NCBI GenBank assembly: GCA_031266635.1
Contig: JAISAN010000206.1
Coordinates: 1-25,062, forward strand
Direction: 5' to 3'
Length of the DNA: 25,062 nt
DNA from: Treponema sp.
GTDB taxonomy: Bacteria > Spirochaetota > Spirochaetia > Treponematales > Breznakiellaceae
In this document: in pieces, positions 23,758 to 25,062 of the stretch
Position numbering within the stretch: the first letter of the stretch is position 1
Layout of the letters: each line of letters starts with the position of its first letter
Notes under the pieces: model-generated
What the model saw: the letters and a program-made list of their open reading frames with translations, nothing else
What the model was told of the DNA's origin: nothing
The model's database searches: none
Position numbers and translations under genes: made by a program

Positions 23758-25062
23758 ATGAAATTGAAAATCGTAAAAGCCGGCATTGTCTTTTTGACAG
23801 TAATGGCTGCGTTGGTTTTTGTTGGCTGCCAACAGCCAACGGCCGACCCGCTTAGTAGTGATGCAACACTGGAGAGCATCAAGATCGCTGGTGTTGAACC
23901 GGTATCCATCGGGGAACCCGGTGAAGACTGGGAACAGCTGGTCCCGGCCTTTGTGTATCTTTCAGCGGATAATATGGTTGACGCCGCGGTTGAATTGAGC
24001 GCGTCCGGCGGCGCCAGCGTGTATCTTGACAAAAAGAGAGTGGGTGAAGAACCCAATTTTGTCAGTGCCGCCGCGGATTTAAAATTTACCTTTGAACATG
24101 AGGATGTGTTATTTGTTGAGCTGTTCTCGGCCAACCACGACAAATACACCCTTTATGCGTTCCAGATTCGTAAACGGACTCCCATCGTGTCGAATATTGC
24201 CCTGAACAGCGTTTTCGCGAAGAATCTGGGTACTCCCGCGGAACAATATGCCAACGCGGCAGCGGGGGAAATCTATTTTGACGCGGGCCGGGCCGGCAGT
24301 TTCCTGCCGATTAGCGTGGCAACGGAAATAGCAGATACCGAATTCAGGGTAGGCGTCGGCGCTACTCCTGCCTTTGATTCCGCCATGTATGTCAAGGCGG
24401 AAGATAATGGTTTTATCTATCTTGAATCCAAAAGCGGAGAAGAAACCGGCGATACGCTGTACTACAAACTCCAGATGAAAAGTGCCCAATCGCCTGCTTC
24501 TCTTGGTACTAGTAGTACTACCCTTACCCTTGGCGGCGCGACAGTTACCGCTGGCGCCTCAGGCGCTACATTTGCCGCCGCCGCTTATGCCGCCGCCGGC
24601 CAGTTGGCGACTATTGACCGGGGTTCTCTGGCCAGTTTGGCGGTTGGATTGACGGTCCCGGCGGGTCTGCAGGCCGAGTACGGCTGGAGCAAAGCGACCG
24701 GTACGGAACCTGATAATTGGGGTTCATCGTTGACCGGGGTACACAGCGGGGCGTATATTGGCATTAAAGTTACCAATCCTGACCTGGACGCGACAGTTTA
24801 TTATAAATTCCGTGTTCTGGCCTCGGGCGCTTTGACAACGGCCACTATCACCGGCGCTACAGTTGACGGGGCGGCCCAGACGCCCGGCACGATAGGCACA
24901 GCCTGGAATACCCCCACAACCAATATCGTCGATGTTGAACTGACGGGACTCCCCAAAAATATTACTGTTTCGGCCACTGCGGCGGATAACGCGTCGGTAC
25001 GGTACGGTACGACTGCGGCTCAGGCTACGGCTCCCGCCAACTGGGGACTGAACGGTACGTTT
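23758..25062 (+). CDS. Large secreted lipoprotein with Ala/Thr-rich beta modules (3' partial)
   Basis: The frame runs open from ATG 23758 to the right edge (435 codons). AGGAGGT (23747-23753) lies 4 bases before the start. Residues 1-23 are a lipoprotein signal peptide: basic MKLKIVK, hydrophobic AGIVFLTVMAALVFV, and a lipobox-like FVGC with the Cys at 24, so the mature protein is lipid-anchored outside the inner membrane. The next 225 residues are a beta-rich globular part with tandem ~85-residue units (STATTLESIKIAG-like start, VYLSADNMVDAAVELSASGG; IALNSVFAKNLGTPAEQYAN). After a Ser/Thr-rich link there are repeating cores with YGWSKATGTEPDNWG and YGTTAAQATAPANWG. Function unknown; surface adhesion or structure is a guess. 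Confidence 0.8.
   Translation, partial: MKLKIVKAGIVFLTVMAALVFVGCQQPTADPLSSDATLESIKIAGVEPVSIGEPGEDWEQLVPAFVYLSADNMVDAAVELSASGGASVYLDKKRVGEEPNFVSAAADLKFTFEHEDVLFVELFSANHDKYTLYAFQIRKRTPIVSNIALNSVFAKNLGTPAEQYANAAAGEIYFDAGRAGSFLPISVATEIADTEFRVGVGATPAFDSAMYVKAEDNGFIYLESKSGEETGDTLYYKLQMKSAQSPASLGTSSTTLTLGGATVTAGASGATFAAAAYAAAGQLATIDRGSLASLAVGLTVPAGLQAEYGWSKATGTEPDNWGSSLTGVHSGAYIGIKVTNPDLDATVYYKFRVLASGALTTATITGATVDGAAQTPGTIGTAWNTPTTNIVDVELTGLPKNITVSATAADNASVRYGTTAAQATAPANWGLNGTF

Overview
The window is the structural end of an integrated siphovirus-like prophage (about 1-16.9 kb) followed by bacterial chromosome (about 17.8-25.1 kb). The DNA is GC-rich. The chromosomal part carries an XPB-type repair helicase with its usual helicase-associated partner, a NYN/LOTUS protein, an AraC regulator and a large lipoprotein. 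I suspect a spirochaete such as a Treponema relative from an animal or termite gut, but this rests on general resemblance and is not proven by anything in the window.

Phage region (1-16896, all on the + strand, tightly packed and often overlapping, so probably one late operon). In order: 3' part of a head decoration protein with an Ig-like tail; major capsid protein (phage capsid protein E family); head-tail connector candidate; Mu gpG/P2 gpS-like virion morphogenesis protein; unrecognised tail-completion candidate; a 57-codon basic protein; major tail tube protein; tail assembly chaperone, with a clear programmed -1 frameshift that makes the longer G-T form; tape measure protein; minor tail proteins of the lambda M, L and K positions; and a 2637-residue fusion of tail protein I and J. 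The order matches lambda, with some head-tail joining genes of Mu/P2 type. The J protein ends in seven regular 41-residue repeats (123 bp each) that probably fold as a seven-bladed beta-propeller at the fibre tip. No integrase, lysis genes or head packaging genes are present here; they must lie to the left or be missing.

Junction (16897-17771). A 155-bp stretch without a gene holds a 12-bp direct repeat. It is followed by an AT-richer MT-A70 adenine methyltransferase on the - strand, probably a phage accessory gene. Between the methyltransferase and the divergent helicase gene are only 33 bp, containing a near-consensus promoter whose predicted start would give the helicase an almost leaderless mRNA.

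Chromosomal region (17772-25062). XPB helicase and its partner overlap by ATGA and are followed closely by a NYN-LOTUS predicted RNase; together they look like a nucleic-acid repair/processing operon. The 3' end of the NYN gene has a decayed partial duplicate just after its stop. A convergent AraC-type regulator follows. After a gap of about 350 bp, with only a doubtful small ORF, a lipoprotein starts and runs off the right edge.
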